From the NCBI GenBank assembly GCA_963742305.1, contig CAVULN010000028.1, forward strand, positions 62,001 through 126,000: DNA of 64,000 bases, in the 5' to 3' direction. Below the pieces are notes generated by a model. The model was not told the DNA's origin, made no database searches, and saw nothing but the letters and a program-made list of their open reading frames with translations. Numbering within the stretch: the first letter of the stretch is position 1; the number at the start of each line of letters is the position of its first letter. The DNA is from Roseiarcus sp963742305 (GTDB taxonomy: Bacteria > Pseudomonadota > Alphaproteobacteria > Rhizobiales > Beijerinckiaceae). A program made the translations under genes and the position numbers. This document shows, piece by piece, positions 56,271 through 64,000 of this stretch.

Positions 56271-57092
56271 CTAATAGCCGAGCGATCCGACGTAACTGAT
56301 CCGCCGCCAGGCGCCGTGCGCCTTGGGCGCGCCGTCGAACACGATCTGGTCCGCCCATACGTGCGCGGCCTTCCGCTGGCGGGCGTTGCGCACCGTCCAG
56401 GCGAGGATTGGCGCGCCGGTCAGTTCCTTGACCAGAAACGGGATCTTGTGGGGCAGGTCGTCGACATTCCAGGACAGAAAATCGGGCCGGGCGAGATCGT
56501 AATGATCGAAGTCCGTCCAGTCGCGCTTCTGATCGGGCCTAAGCGCGTCCCAGGCCGGATCGTCGTAAGCAGCCTGCGCCAGGGCGCCGACCGGGCAGGG
56601 CGCTCCCGAACGCGTGTGCGGGCGGCGCAGGCGCAAGTAGGCGACAAGATCCTGGTCGAAGCTCTTGAACGCGAGCGGGCCGTCATATGCGGCGGCGAGC
56701 GCGGCGGCGCGGTCGGCGATGCGCCAGTCGCCGTCGAACCGGCTCTTGAGTTCGCAGACGACCGGCGTCCGGCCGGCGACCGTGCCGAGAAGCGCAGCGA
56801 AGGCCGGCGGCGGCTCGCCCGAGCCCTTGATCCGCACTTTCGCGATTTCGGCGGCGTTCAGGCCTGAGACCGGCCCCGAGGCGCAGGTCAAGCGGTCGAG
56901 CGTCTCGTCATGGAAAACGATCGCTTCCCCGTCCGCGCTCGGCTGGATGTCGCATTCTATGGCGAAGCTCGCGGCGATCGCCGCCTTCGCCGCGGCGAGC
57001 GTGTTTTCGATCACGCCCTTCTTGGCGTTGTGCAGGCCGCGATGGGCGATCGGCCGCTCGATGAGCCAGGAAGGGGCGTTGACAGGCCTCAC
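56271..57092 (-). CDS. Glycerophosphodiester phosphodiesterase family protein
   Basis: TIM-barrel enzyme of 273 residues that hydrolyses glycerophosphodiesters. Catalytic features: IAHRGLHN, IENTL, IECDIQ and HDETLDR, then CELKSRF. No signal peptide, so cytosolic. GTG start at 57092 overlaps the RidA stop (GTGA), indicating coupling. Confidence 0.88.
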   Translation of the reverse strand: MRPVNAPSWLIERPIAHRGLHNAKKGVIENTLAAAKAAIAASFAIECDIQPSADGEAIVFHDETLDRLTCASGPVSGLNAAEIAKVRIKGSGEPPPAFAALLGTVAGRTPVVCELKSRFDGDWRIADRAAALAAAYDGPLAFKSFDQDLVAYLRLRRPHTRSGAPCPVGALAQAAYDDPAWDALRPDQKRDWTDFDHYDLARPDFLSWNVDDLPHKIPFLVKELTGAPILAWTVRNARQRKAAHVWADQIVFDGAPKAHGAWRRISYVGSLGY

Positions 57093-57562
57093 CCCGCAAT
57101 CTCGAAGATGGCCTCGACCTCGGCCAGCGCATTGAGCGGCAGATGCGCGACCCCGACCGTTGTTCGCGCATGGCGGCCCTTGGCTCCGAACAGTTCGACG
57201 ATCAGGTTCGAGGCGCCGTTCATCGCCTCCGACAGGGCATCGAAACTCAATTCCACATTGAAGAACCCGCCGAGCCGCACGACCTGTTTCACCTGGTCGA
57301 GGTCGCCGAGAGCAGCGTGCGCCTGGGCGAGCGCGTTGATGACGCACAGCCTCGCCGCCTCCCGCGCCGCCTCGATTTCGGAATTTGGCCCGAGCTTGCC
57401 CTGATGGCGCTCCGAGAGCTTTCCATCCGGCCCGAACGGCAATTGGCCGGAGACGATGAGAAGCGATCCGGCGCGCGCGAAAGGCGCGTAGTTCGCGGCC
57501 GGCGCCGCGGGCTTGGGCAAAACGACCCCCATCTCCTTCAGGCGCTTGGCGGTCTGGCTCAT
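57089..57562 (-). CDS. RidA (YjgF/UK114) family protein
   Basis: 157 residues. LIVSGQLPFGPDGKL, INALAQAHAALGDLDQVKQVVRLGGF and ARTTVGVAHLPLNALAEVEAIF fit the RidA-like (YjgH/Rid) fold. The catalytic Arg of RidA proper is in ARTTVGV. Role: enamine/imine deaminase or a Rid-subgroup protein. First gene of a two-gene unit with the GDPD. Confidence 0.85.
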   Translation of the reverse strand: MSQTAKRLKEMGVVLPKPAAPAANYAPFARAGSLLIVSGQLPFGPDGKLSERHQGKLGPNSEIEAAREAARLCVINALAQAHAALGDLDQVKQVVRLGGFFNVELSFDALSEAMNGASNLIVELFGAKGRHARTTVGVAHLPLNALAEVEAIFEIAG

Positions 57563-57713
57563 GAGGCGGAACTCGCAGAGGCGACGGTCTCGCCTATGTC
57601 GCCTCTTCCACGAAGGCAAGCTTGTTTTTGCTGTCCGCGCTCGCTTAGGTTTGGACGAAAGAGAGGATGCGCCGGCGACGTGGAGCCGCGCGGCGCGGAA
57701 TGGGATGACGACC

Positions 57714-57944
57714 ATGGGTAGCTTGAGCATTTGGCACTGGATGTTGTTCGGCGCGGTGGCGCTTTTGCTGTTCGGCGGCAAGGGCAAGATTTCCGACCTC
57801 ATGGGCGATGTCGCCAAGGGCGTGAAATCGTTCAAGAAAGGCCTTGCGACGACGACGACGAGTCGAAGGCGCAGCCGGGCCGCCCCGCGGACGATCGAAA
57901 ACCGCGTCGGCGTCGACGCCAACGACGTTCACAAAGTCGGCTAA
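57714..57944 (+). CDS. tatA: Sec-independent translocase subunit TatA
   Basis: 76 residues: short periplasmic end, one membrane helix (about 5-21), then the amphipathic GKGKISDLMGDVAKGVKSFKKG. In the written frame FKKGLA continues as TTTTSRR, but the neighbouring frame gives the acidic DDDDESKAQPG typical of TatA. A missing base near 57847 and an extra base near 57880, cancelling each other, explain this. First of tatABC. Confidence 0.85.
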   Translation: MGSLSIWHWMLFGAVALLLFGGKGKISDLMGDVAKGVKSFKKGLATTTTSRRRSRAAPRTIENRVGVDANDVHKVG

Positions 57945-58026
57945 ACGCGCTTCTTGAAGCCGCAGGGAGCGTCCGCGAACCAGGGATGGCGCGGCGCGCT
58001 GTCGGGTCGCCCGGTGCGGAAAGCCC

Positions 58027-58522
58027 ATGTTCGATCTTGATATCAGCAAGATGATCATCGTCGGCATTGTCGCCTTGGCGGTGATTCCGCCCAAGGACCT
58101 GCCGCGGGTGATGCGCACCGTCGGCCAGACTTTGGGCAAGATGCGGCGCATGGCGTCAGAGTTCCAGGGGCAGTTCATGGAGGCCATGCGCGAGGTCGAG
58201 CGCGAGGCCGACCTCGAAAGCGTGAAGAAGGAATTTCAGGCGATCAGCGACCAGGCCAAGATCGACACGAGCTTCGACCCGGTCGGCATGGTGCGCGACG
58301 ACATCACCAAGGCCGCTGAGGGCCCCTCCGGCGCGGAAGCCGCCAAGTTCGAACCCGGCGAACCCGGCAAGTCAGAAATCGCCGAAATCTGAAATCGGCA
58401 AGTCTGAAATCGGCAAGTCTGAAATTGCGCTGACCGGTCCGGAGCCGCCCGTCGCGGCCGCTCCCGCCGAGACGGAGGCGGCGCACGAGGCGCCCGCCGC
58501 GCGGAGAAGCGCCGCCGAATGA
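58027..58522 (+). CDS. tatB: Sec-independent translocase subunit TatB, frameshift in a tandem repeat
   Basis: About 164 residues: MFDLDISKMIIVGIVALAVI membrane/hinge region followed by the amphipathic RVMRTVGQTLGKMRRMASEF. The C-terminal tail has four 15-bp tandem units (58366-58426) encoding KSEI(G/A). Unit two is 16 bp, so the written frame stops at 58390; dropping one base carries the frame to TGA 58520, which overlaps the tatC start. Confidence 0.87.
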
Positions 58523-59313
58523 CCCAGGAGGACATCGACGCCACCAAGGCGCCGTTGATGGACCATCTGATCGAGTTGCGCACTCGCATCATCAGGTCTC
58601 TCTACGCCTTCCTGGCCGCGTTCATCGTCTGTTTTTACTTTTCCCGGCACATCTACAACATTCTCACCTACCCTTACGTGCGGGTGGTCGGGGCGGACAA
58701 GGCGACGCTGATCGCCACGCATTTTCTTGAGCAGTTCTACACCAACATCCGGCTCAGCATGTTCGGGGCGGCGGTCATCGCCTTTCCGGTCATCGCTATC
58801 CAGATCTACAAGTTCATCGCGCCCGGCCTCTATCGCAATGAGCGCCAGGCCTTTCTGCCCTATCTGATGGCGACCCCGATCTTCTTCCTGTTCGGTGCGG
58901 GTCTTGTCTATTTCGCGGTCATGCCGCTGCTCATCCGCTTTTCGGTATCGCTGCAGCAGGTCAATGTGCCGGGCGAGGCGACGATCGAGCTTTTGCCCAA
59001 GGTGAACGAATACCTCTCGCTCATCATGACGCTCATCTTCGCCTTTGGGATCGCCTTCCAACTGCCTGTTATTCTGACGCTTCTCGGTCATGTCGGCATC
59101 GTCGACTCGGCCTATCTCATCAGGATGCGGCGCTACGCGATCGTGGCGGTCGTGGGGCTCGCGGCGATTCTCACGCCCCCCGATCTGATCAGCATGACCT
59201 CGCTCGCCCTGCCGATGCTGGCCCTCTACGAGGGATCGGTGATCGCGGTGAAATGGGTCGAGAAGCGCCGCGCGCAGGCGGCTCAGCGGGCGGCGAATAC
59301 CCCGGCGACGTAG
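58519..59313 (+). CDS. tatC: Sec-independent translocase subunit TatC
   Basis: Receptor for twin-arginine signal peptides; 264 residues with six membrane segments. Conserved MDHLIELRTRIIRSLYAF and the Glu in FLEQFY of the first periplasmic loop. The ATG overlaps the tatB stop. Full length; a basic C-terminal tail. Confidence 0.96.
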   Translation: MTQEDIDATKAPLMDHLIELRTRIIRSLYAFLAAFIVCFYFSRHIYNILTYPYVRVVGADKATLIATHFLEQFYTNIRLSMFGAAVIAFPVIAIQIYKFIAPGLYRNERQAFLPYLMATPIFFLFGAGLVYFAVMPLLIRFSVSLQQVNVPGEATIELLPKVNEYLSLIMTLIFAFGIAFQLPVILTLLGHVGIVDSAYLIRMRRYAIVAVVGLAAILTPPDLISMTSLALPMLALYEGSVIAVKWVEKRRAQAAQRAANTPAT

Positions 59314-59323
59314 AGCGTCGCTC

Positions 59324-59673
59324 TTAAGCCGGATTGAGGGAGGGCAGGTTGAGATGCTGCTCGACCCGGCGCATGCGCGCCTCGAGCTCGCTGATCAGGA
59401 TCCGTGGCCGATGACGCTCGTGTGATACTCGATCACCGCGCGGCGCAGTCCGACAATTTGCTCGCTGAGCTCCTTGCGGGTCGACAGGATATCGGCCGCG
59501 ACGTCGGCGCGGAGCGTGTGCATGTCGGCTGCGACATCGGCCCGCAGGGTATTCAGGTCCGACTTCGTCGCCGAGGTTGTGCGGATCTGGCTGACGTCCG
59601 ACCGCACGTCGCCAAGCTCGGCTCGCATTTGCCGCAAAAGTTCGAGGATCAGGCTCTGGGGTTCTTCGGTCAT
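59324..59673 (-). CDS. Small coiled-coil hypothetical protein, one frameshift
   Basis: About 116 residues, almost wholly coiled coil: LILELLRQMRAELGDVRSDV, then two near-repeats of LRADVAADMHT/LRADVAADILS (11 residues each). The written frame stops at 59395; a missing base near 59403 restores GHGILISELEARMRRVEQHL and a natural TAA at 59324. AGGA precedes ATG 59673. No known function; small coiled-coil proteins of this type are common in the group. Confidence 0.6.
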
Positions 59674-59805
59674 TGGCCGATCCTAGCAGCTTCGCTGAGC
59701 CGCGTCAGGGCCGTTTCACGACGCCTCAGGCCATGCTAGCTGCAAGCCGATGCTCCCCCCGATCGATTGCCGCCTTCGCGGCCAAGCGGCGCGTCAGCCC
59801 GCGTC

Positions 59806-60708
59806 ATGAGCGCGCGCGACATTCTGGCCGCGCTGGCGGTTGCGATCGTCTGGGGTCTCAACTTCATCGCGATCAAGGTCGGGGTCGGCGAGACCTCGCC
59901 GCTCATGCTGGCGGCCTTGAGGTTCCTGTTCGCCGCCATCCCCATGGTTTTCTTCATCGCCCCGCCGAAGGCGCCCGTCTGGGCGGTCGTGCTCTACGGG
60001 CTCCTGATCGGGGCTGGCCAGTTCAGCGCGCTGTTCATCGCCATGGCCGAGGGCTTCCCGGTCGGGCTCGCGTCTCTGATCATCCAGGCGCAGGTGTTCT
60101 TCACCATCGTGCTCGCGCGAATCTTTCTCTCCGAGCGGCCGAGCCGCGCCCAGATCCTCGGCGCCGCGATCGGCTTCGCCGGAATGGCGACGATCGGCTC
60201 CGAGCGTCTGGCCGGGGCCAATCTCGGTCCGTTTCTTCTGGTCGTTCTGGCGGCGGCGTTCTGGGCCGCGGGAAACATCCTGGCGAAGCGGCTCGGCAAG
60301 ATCGACATGCTCGCTTTCACGGTCTGGTCGAGCCTTGCGGCGCCGCTTCCCTTGTTCCTGCTGTCGCTCGCCTTCGAGGGCCAGGCTGGCCTCGCGGGGC
60401 TTGCGCATCCGAGCTGGAAGCTGATTGTCAGCGTGCTGACGAATGCTTACGCCGCCACGGTGTTTGCCTTTGCCGTGTGGGCGTGGCTGCTCACGCGCCA
60501 CGCGGCGGCCTCCGTCACGCCGTTCGCTCTGCTCGTGCCGGTGATCGGCACGATCGCGGGCGCGGCTCTGTTCGGCGAGAGGCTGACGCCGCTTGAACTC
60601 GCCGGCGGCGCGCTGGTGATGCTCGGGCTCGCCCTCAACGTCTTCGGCGGCTGGCGGCCGGGCCGCGCCTCAGCGCCGCTTCGCCAGCCGGCGGAGGCTA
60701 AGGATTGA
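59806..60708 (+). CDS. DMT (EamA) family transporter
   Basis: 300 residues, ten membrane segments in two EamA repeats (AVAIVWGLNFIAIKVGV opens the first, FWAAGNILAKRLG the second). Unlike the transporter at 19670, it is of the PecM/YedA-like kind. Substrate unknown. Its stop overlaps by 11 bp the convergent Ntn amidase stop. Confidence 0.82.
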   Translation: MSARDILAALAVAIVWGLNFIAIKVGVGETSPLMLAALRFLFAAIPMVFFIAPPKAPVWAVVLYGLLIGAGQFSALFIAMAEGFPVGLASLIIQAQVFFTIVLARIFLSERPSRAQILGAAIGFAGMATIGSERLAGANLGPFLLVVLAAAFWAAGNILAKRLGKIDMLAFTVWSSLAAPLPLFLLSLAFEGQAGLAGLAHPSWKLIVSVLTNAYAATVFAFAVWAWLLTRHAAASVTPFALLVPVIGTIAGAALFGERLTPLELAGGALVMLGLALNVFGGWRPGRASAPLRQPAEAKD

Positions 60709-61795
60709 GCGAGTGGATCGTCTCCTCGCCGCGCATCGAAAATTTGACGATGTCCTTGGCGTCCAGATTCATCTTCATGAGATCGACCATCCGGATCGCG
60801 CTGTCGTCATAGGTGCGGAAGAAGTATCGCTTGGTCTTGAGGTCGCTGGCCGCCGTCCAGATCGTGTAGTCGGCAAGGATGTTGCCGTGCTCGTCCTTCT
60901 GCGCCTCCCGCGCCGCGCCCTTGGGGATGTCGAAGTTGTTGAGGACGTGAAAGGCCGTGAGAACGGCGTCGTCCCCGGTCTTCGGCTGAAGCACCGACTG
61001 GCTGAACGCGACGGCGCGAACGAAGCGCGAGGGCGGCGTGAAGTCGCCCGGCATGCCGAGCATGCCCGAACCCTGGCCGAACGGCTCGAGCCTGACCGGG
61101 CCAAGCTGAACCGGCGGATGGTTTTCGAACGAGAAGTTCACATAGTTGCGCAGGTTGGTCATGTGCCAGTCGAAGCCGGGCGAATTGGTGATCACGCCGA
61201 GCGGATTGTCGTAGACGTTGAGCTTGCCGCCGACATATTCGATGACGACGCTCTTGCCCGAGGCGTCGTGGACAATGGCGTGGACGGGCGGCGAGAAGCC
61301 CCATTGCTTGAGGACCGTCTCTGCGACGAGGATCGAGCCGATATTGGCCTTGACCTCATCGACGCTGGCGAAATTGTCGAGAATCCACGACCCCAACTGC
61401 CAGGGCGCGATGGTCTTGGCCGCGTCCTCCGGCGCGTAAGCCTGATATCCGGCGGTGGTCGGAAAGTAGAACAGTCCGGCCGCGAGCCCGGCCTCGTTGA
61501 GGCCGTCGAGGATGATCGGCAGGCCGACGCCGTTCGCGCCGACGCTCGCATATTTCGCTTTCCACTTGAGGCCGTCCTTGCCGTCGGGCGTCAGGCCGAC
61601 GCGCTCGTAGCCGCGCGGCGAGACGAGCACGTCCGACTGGAGATCGACGGCGAATTCGAGCGTCCGCGCGTGAACGACCGTGCCGTCCGCGGCTGTCAGG
61701 CGGATCCCGGTGCAGGCGTCGGCGGCGCTGGAGAGGAACAGCGCGCCGGCTGAGAGCAGAGCAGCGAACTTCTGGGTGAAACGACTGACAATCAT
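60698..61795 (-). CDS. Exported linear amide C-N hydrolase (choloylglycine hydrolase family)
   Basis: Ntn-hydrolase of 365 residues, penicillin V acylase/bile-salt hydrolase type. A signal peptide (1-27, ADA) ends directly before Cys28 (CTGIRL), the catalytic nucleophile; export would expose it as the new N-terminus. The conserved GVITNSPGFDWH and Arg/Asp positions follow. ATG 61795 follows GGAG. The amide substrate could be an acyl-homoserine lactone or a penicillin, but this is not shown. Confidence 0.82.
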   Translation of the reverse strand: MIVSRFTQKFAALLSAGALFLSSAADACTGIRLTAADGTVVHARTLEFAVDLQSDVLVSPRGYERVGLTPDGKDGLKWKAKYASVGANGVGLPIILDGLNEAGLAAGLFYFPTTAGYQAYAPEDAAKTIAPWQLGSWILDNFASVDEVKANIGSILVAETVLKQWGFSPPVHAIVHDASGKSVVIEYVGGKLNVYDNPLGVITNSPGFDWHMTNLRNYVNFSFENHPPVQLGPVRLEPFGQGSGMLGMPGDFTPPSRFVRAVAFSQSVLQPKTGDDAVLTAFHVLNNFDIPKGAAREAQKDEHGNILADYTIWTAASDLKTKRYFFRTYDDSAIRMVDLMKMNLDAKDIVKFSMRGEETIHSLNP

Positions 61796-62059
61796 GGGCG
61801 GCTGCTCCGGAAGAAAGGCCCTTGGGCCGCAATCGCGCGGCGCGAAACGGACTGGCCTTTGATCCCGCGCAGGGCTTGCGTCAACCTTAAGCGGCGCGGC
61901 CGATGCCGGATTGAGGAAATCGCGCGTGTCGCGCACAATTTCCACGGGAGAAAAGGGCGAGGGGCGGTTGAGGGGTTCGACGTGCTTCTGCTATGGCCGG
62001 GCCTCGGTCTAAGCTCCGGGCGACGACGCGGGGCGAGCGCCTCCCCTTAAGGTCAGATC

Positions 62060-63550
62060 ATGCACGATATCAGAGCGATCCGGGATAGACCTGAAGCGTT
62101 CGACGAGGGCTTGCGGCGCCGCGGCCTCTCGCCTCAAGCCCAATCGCTGATCGAGCTCGACGAGAAGCGCCGGGCGGCGATCCTGGCGCTTCAGACCGCG
62201 CAGGAGCGGCGCAACGCCGTCTCGAAGCAGATCGGCGTCGCGATGGCGCGCAAGGACACGGTCGCCGCCGACGATTATCGGGCCGAGGTCGCGGGCCTGA
62301 AGGCGACGATGCCGGAACTGGAGGCGGCGGAGCGGGAGGCGGCGGCGGCGCTCGAGACGGAGCTGGCGGCAATCCCCAACCTGCCGCTCGACGATACGCC
62401 CGACGGCAAGGACGAGAACGACAATGTCGAGCTTCGGCGCTGGGGCGCGCCGCCCAGCTTTTCGGGCGGTTTCGAGCCGAAGGAGCATTTCGAGATCGGC
62501 GAGGCTTTGGGCCTCATGGATTTCGACGCCGCGGCGAAACTGTCCGGCGCGCGGTTCGTGGTGCTGAAGGGGGCGCTGGCGCGGCTCGAGCGCGCGCTCG
62601 AACAGTTCATGCTCGACCTGCACACGGGCGAGCACGGCTATACCGAGGTCGCGCCGCCGGTTCTGGTGCGCGACGCCGCGATGTTCGGCACCGCGCAACT
62701 GCCGAAATTCGAGGACGACCAGTTCGAAGCAACAACCTCACACCGAGCGCGCTTCAAGGTCGCTGAAGAGAAAGTTGCGCATTCATCCAGTATGATTGAG
62801 CTTTTCCGAAAGTGGCTCGAAAATCGTTCTCACGGCTTAGACCCCACCGAGCTTTCTGAACAGATCGCTATGATGGAGCGGGACCTTGACCCCGAAATTG
62901 ACGAGTATGAAAGGTTAAAAGATAATCACCCTTATGTTGAGAGCAAGCTCTGGCTCATCCCCACCGCCGAAGTCCCCCTGACCAATCTCGTCCGCGAGAG
63001 CATCGTCGACGAGAAAACCCTGCCGCTGCGCTTCACCGCCGGCACCTTGTCCTTCCGGGCGGAGGCCGGCGCGGCGGGCAAGGATACCCGCGGCATGATC
63101 CGCCAGCACCAGTTCAGGAAGGTCGAGCTGGTCTCGATCACCACGCCCGAGCAGTCGCGCGCCGAACACGAGCGCATGACCGCTTGCGCCGAGGAAGTGC
63201 TGAAGCGCCTCGGGCTCCACTACCGGGTCGTCGCGCTCTGCGCCGGGGACATGGGTTTCGCCGCCCAGAAGAGCTACGACATTGAGGTCTGGCTGCCGGG
63301 GCAGGGGCGATTTCGCGAGATTTCGTCCTGCTCGATCTGCGGCGACTTCCAGGCCCGGCGCATGAGCGCCCGCTTCAGGAGCGCCGACAAGGCGACCCGG
63401 TTCGTCCATACGCTAAACGGCTCCGGCGTCGCGGTCGGCCGCGCGCTGATCGCGGTGCTCGAGAACTACCAGCAGCCGGACGGCTCGGTCGCGATTCCCG
63501 AAGTCTTACGGCCTTATATGGGCGGCCTGACGCGGATTGAGGCCCCCTGA
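62060..63550 (+). CDS. serS: Seryl-tRNA synthetase with in-frame insertion
   Basis: Class II synthetase of 496 residues; most bacterial SerRS are about 425-430. The N-terminal coiled-coil arm (about 30-105) and core motifs FGTAQLPKFEDDQF, LWLIPTAEVPLTNLV, FRAEAGAAGKDTRGMIRQHQ and GSGVAVGRALIA are intact. Residues 224-296 (62729-62947) have no counterpart in a usual SerRS and are visibly poorer in G+C. They read as charged helices (RKWLENRSHG, MMERDLDPEIDEYE) and keep the frame. Essential enzyme, so the insert must be tolerated. Confidence 0.95.
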   Translation: MHDIRAIRDRPEAFDEGLRRRGLSPQAQSLIELDEKRRAAILALQTAQERRNAVSKQIGVAMARKDTVAADDYRAEVAGLKATMPELEAAEREAAAALETELAAIPNLPLDDTPDGKDENDNVELRRWGAPPSFSGGFEPKEHFEIGEALGLMDFDAAAKLSGARFVVLKGALARLERALEQFMLDLHTGEHGYTEVAPPVLVRDAAMFGTAQLPKFEDDQFEATTSHRARFKVAEEKVAHSSSMIELFRKWLENRSHGLDPTELSEQIAMMERDLDPEIDEYERLKDNHPYVESKLWLIPTAEVPLTNLVRESIVDEKTLPLRFTAGTLSFRAEAGAAGKDTRGMIRQHQFRKVELVSITTPEQSRAEHERMTACAEEVLKRLGLHYRVVALCAGDMGFAAQKSYDIEVWLPGQGRFREISSCSICGDFQARRMSARFRSADKATRFVHTLNGSGVAVGRALIAVLENYQQPDGSVAIPEVLRPYMGGLTRIEAP

Positions 63551-63641
63551 CGCGGCCAGCCGGAGCGAAAGCGCCGGGCGCTCTCGACGAAGCCGCGGAG
63601 AAAGCGGCCGGATCCCGGCCAGAGCTGCAAAGCTGGACCCG

Positions 63642-64000
63642 TTACGGCGGAAGGCTCGCCGATTGAAGCTCAAAACTCGCGGCGAGGTCGCGGCGCCCGG
63701 AGTCGAATCCGGCCGTCAATCGGTAGGCGCCGGGCTCGATGCGCCAGCGTCGCGCCGCCTCGTCGAAGGTCGCCAGCAGGCGCGGATCGATCGCGACCGT
63801 GACCCGCCGGTCTTCGCCGGGCTTGAGGCCGGCTCTGTCCCACCCGACGAGGCGGAGCGGAACCTTTGCGCCTTCAGGCCCCGAGACATAAAATTGCGGA
63901 GCAGCCGTCCCGGCCCGCTCGCCGGAATTGCGCACCGTCACGCTGGCCGTGACCTCGGAGCCGCTCACGCTCACGGCGAGGCGGCTCAGATCGAATTTCG
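63642..64000 (-). CDS. GH3-type beta-glucosidase, C-terminal part (fibronectin III-like domain)
   Basis: About 119 residues run in from beyond the right edge. VTVRNSGERAGTAAPQFYVS, LVGWDRAGLKPGEDRRVTV and WRIEPGAYRLTAGFDS are typical of the Fn3-like domain that ends GH3 beta-glucosidases. Catalytic domain not visible. The 90-bp gap from serS (63551-63641) shows nothing else. Confidence 0.75.
   Translation of the reverse strand, partial: KFDLSRLAVSVSGSEVTASVTVRNSGERAGTAAPQFYVSGPEGAKVPLRLVGWDRAGLKPGEDRRVTVAIDPRLLATFDEAARRWRIEPGAYRLTAGFDSGRRDLAASFELQSASLPP

Noticed and set aside
62729..62947. Intein in seryl-tRNA synthetase
   Set aside because: The insert is only about 73 codons, far below a functional mini-intein, and has no splice-junction Cys/Ser...His-Asn pattern.
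1..64000. CRISPR array, prophage, rRNA or tRNA genes
   Set aside because: No regularly spaced direct repeats, no phage structural genes and no recognisable rRNA or tRNA sequence were seen on either strand.

Overview
The window reads as chromosomal DNA of a high-G+C alphaproteobacterium of the order Hyphomicrobiales (Rhizobiales), most like the Methylocystaceae/Beijerinckiaceae group. This rests on protein style, on gene order (eno-ftsB, glyA-nrdR-ribD-ribE, tatABC near serS, queA-tgt after two cyclophilins), on Rhizobiales-type intergenic repeats and on a PPi-dependent phosphofructokinase, which is frequent in methylotrophs. The placement is inference; no rRNA or tRNA gene is present to settle it. 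Nearly all of the window is core and metabolic genes. There is no prophage, CRISPR array or large island.

Layout. 0-12.4 kb: 3' part of pfp, a PEP-CTERM surface protein behind a CTGC-N3-GCAG palindrome, a cation/proton antiporter, an M23 peptidase, a Bcp peroxiredoxin, a giant AsmA/YhdP-like protein, tyrS and a secreted beta-helix protein. 12.6-16.2 kb: operon thiL - inositol-phosphatase family - aldose epimerase family - folD. 16.2-17.3 kb: an IS1595-type element with intact ends and target duplication. 17.8-24 kb: DUF6481-type protein, homoserine dehydrogenase, EamA transporter, TauE/SafE permease, VOC protein, recJ. 24-29.7 kb: a CYTH-like/FUSC-like pair, a flavin disulfide oxidoreductase, a ligase-associated nuclease and a nitronate monooxygenase. 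29.8-42.8 kb: xth, an MDR oxidoreductase, an LpxL-like acyltransferase, a 2OG oxygenase, a GIY-YIG gene between inverted palindromic repeats, trpB2, a GMC oxidoreductase, ATP-dependent DNA ligase, L,D-transpeptidase, YbjQ, an ArsR/SRPBCC pair with its operator, and clpP. 43-53.7 kb: ribE, an orphan gene, ribD, nrdR, glyA, ftsB, eno, tgt, queA and two cyclophilins. 53.9-64 kb: DNA glycosylase, GST, GDPD, RidA, tatABC, EamA transporter, Ntn amidase, serS and the tail of a GH3-type enzyme.

A striking property is the number of single-base frameshifts. About 24 can be placed, and the shifted frame always resumes the expected protein exactly. They hit essential genes (hom, trpB, ribD, ribE, tatA, tatB, DNA ligase) as readily as dispensable ones. 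They most likely reflect residual indel errors in the assembly, so these genes are annotated as intact loci with noted shifts.

The most interesting real signals are: (1) an in-frame insert of about 73 codons, low in G+C, in seryl-tRNA synthetase just before the TAEVPLTN segment; (2) a GIY-YIG nuclease gene between two inverted copies of a palindromic repeat, with a third repeat alongside, suggesting a repeat-mobilising module; (3) a tRNA-guanine transglycosylase in which all four zinc ligands are replaced while the catalytic residues remain; (4) a CYTH-like plus FUSC-like two-gene unit of unknown role; and (5) several clean operator-like palindromes (PhaR-like, CRP-like, ArsR-like).
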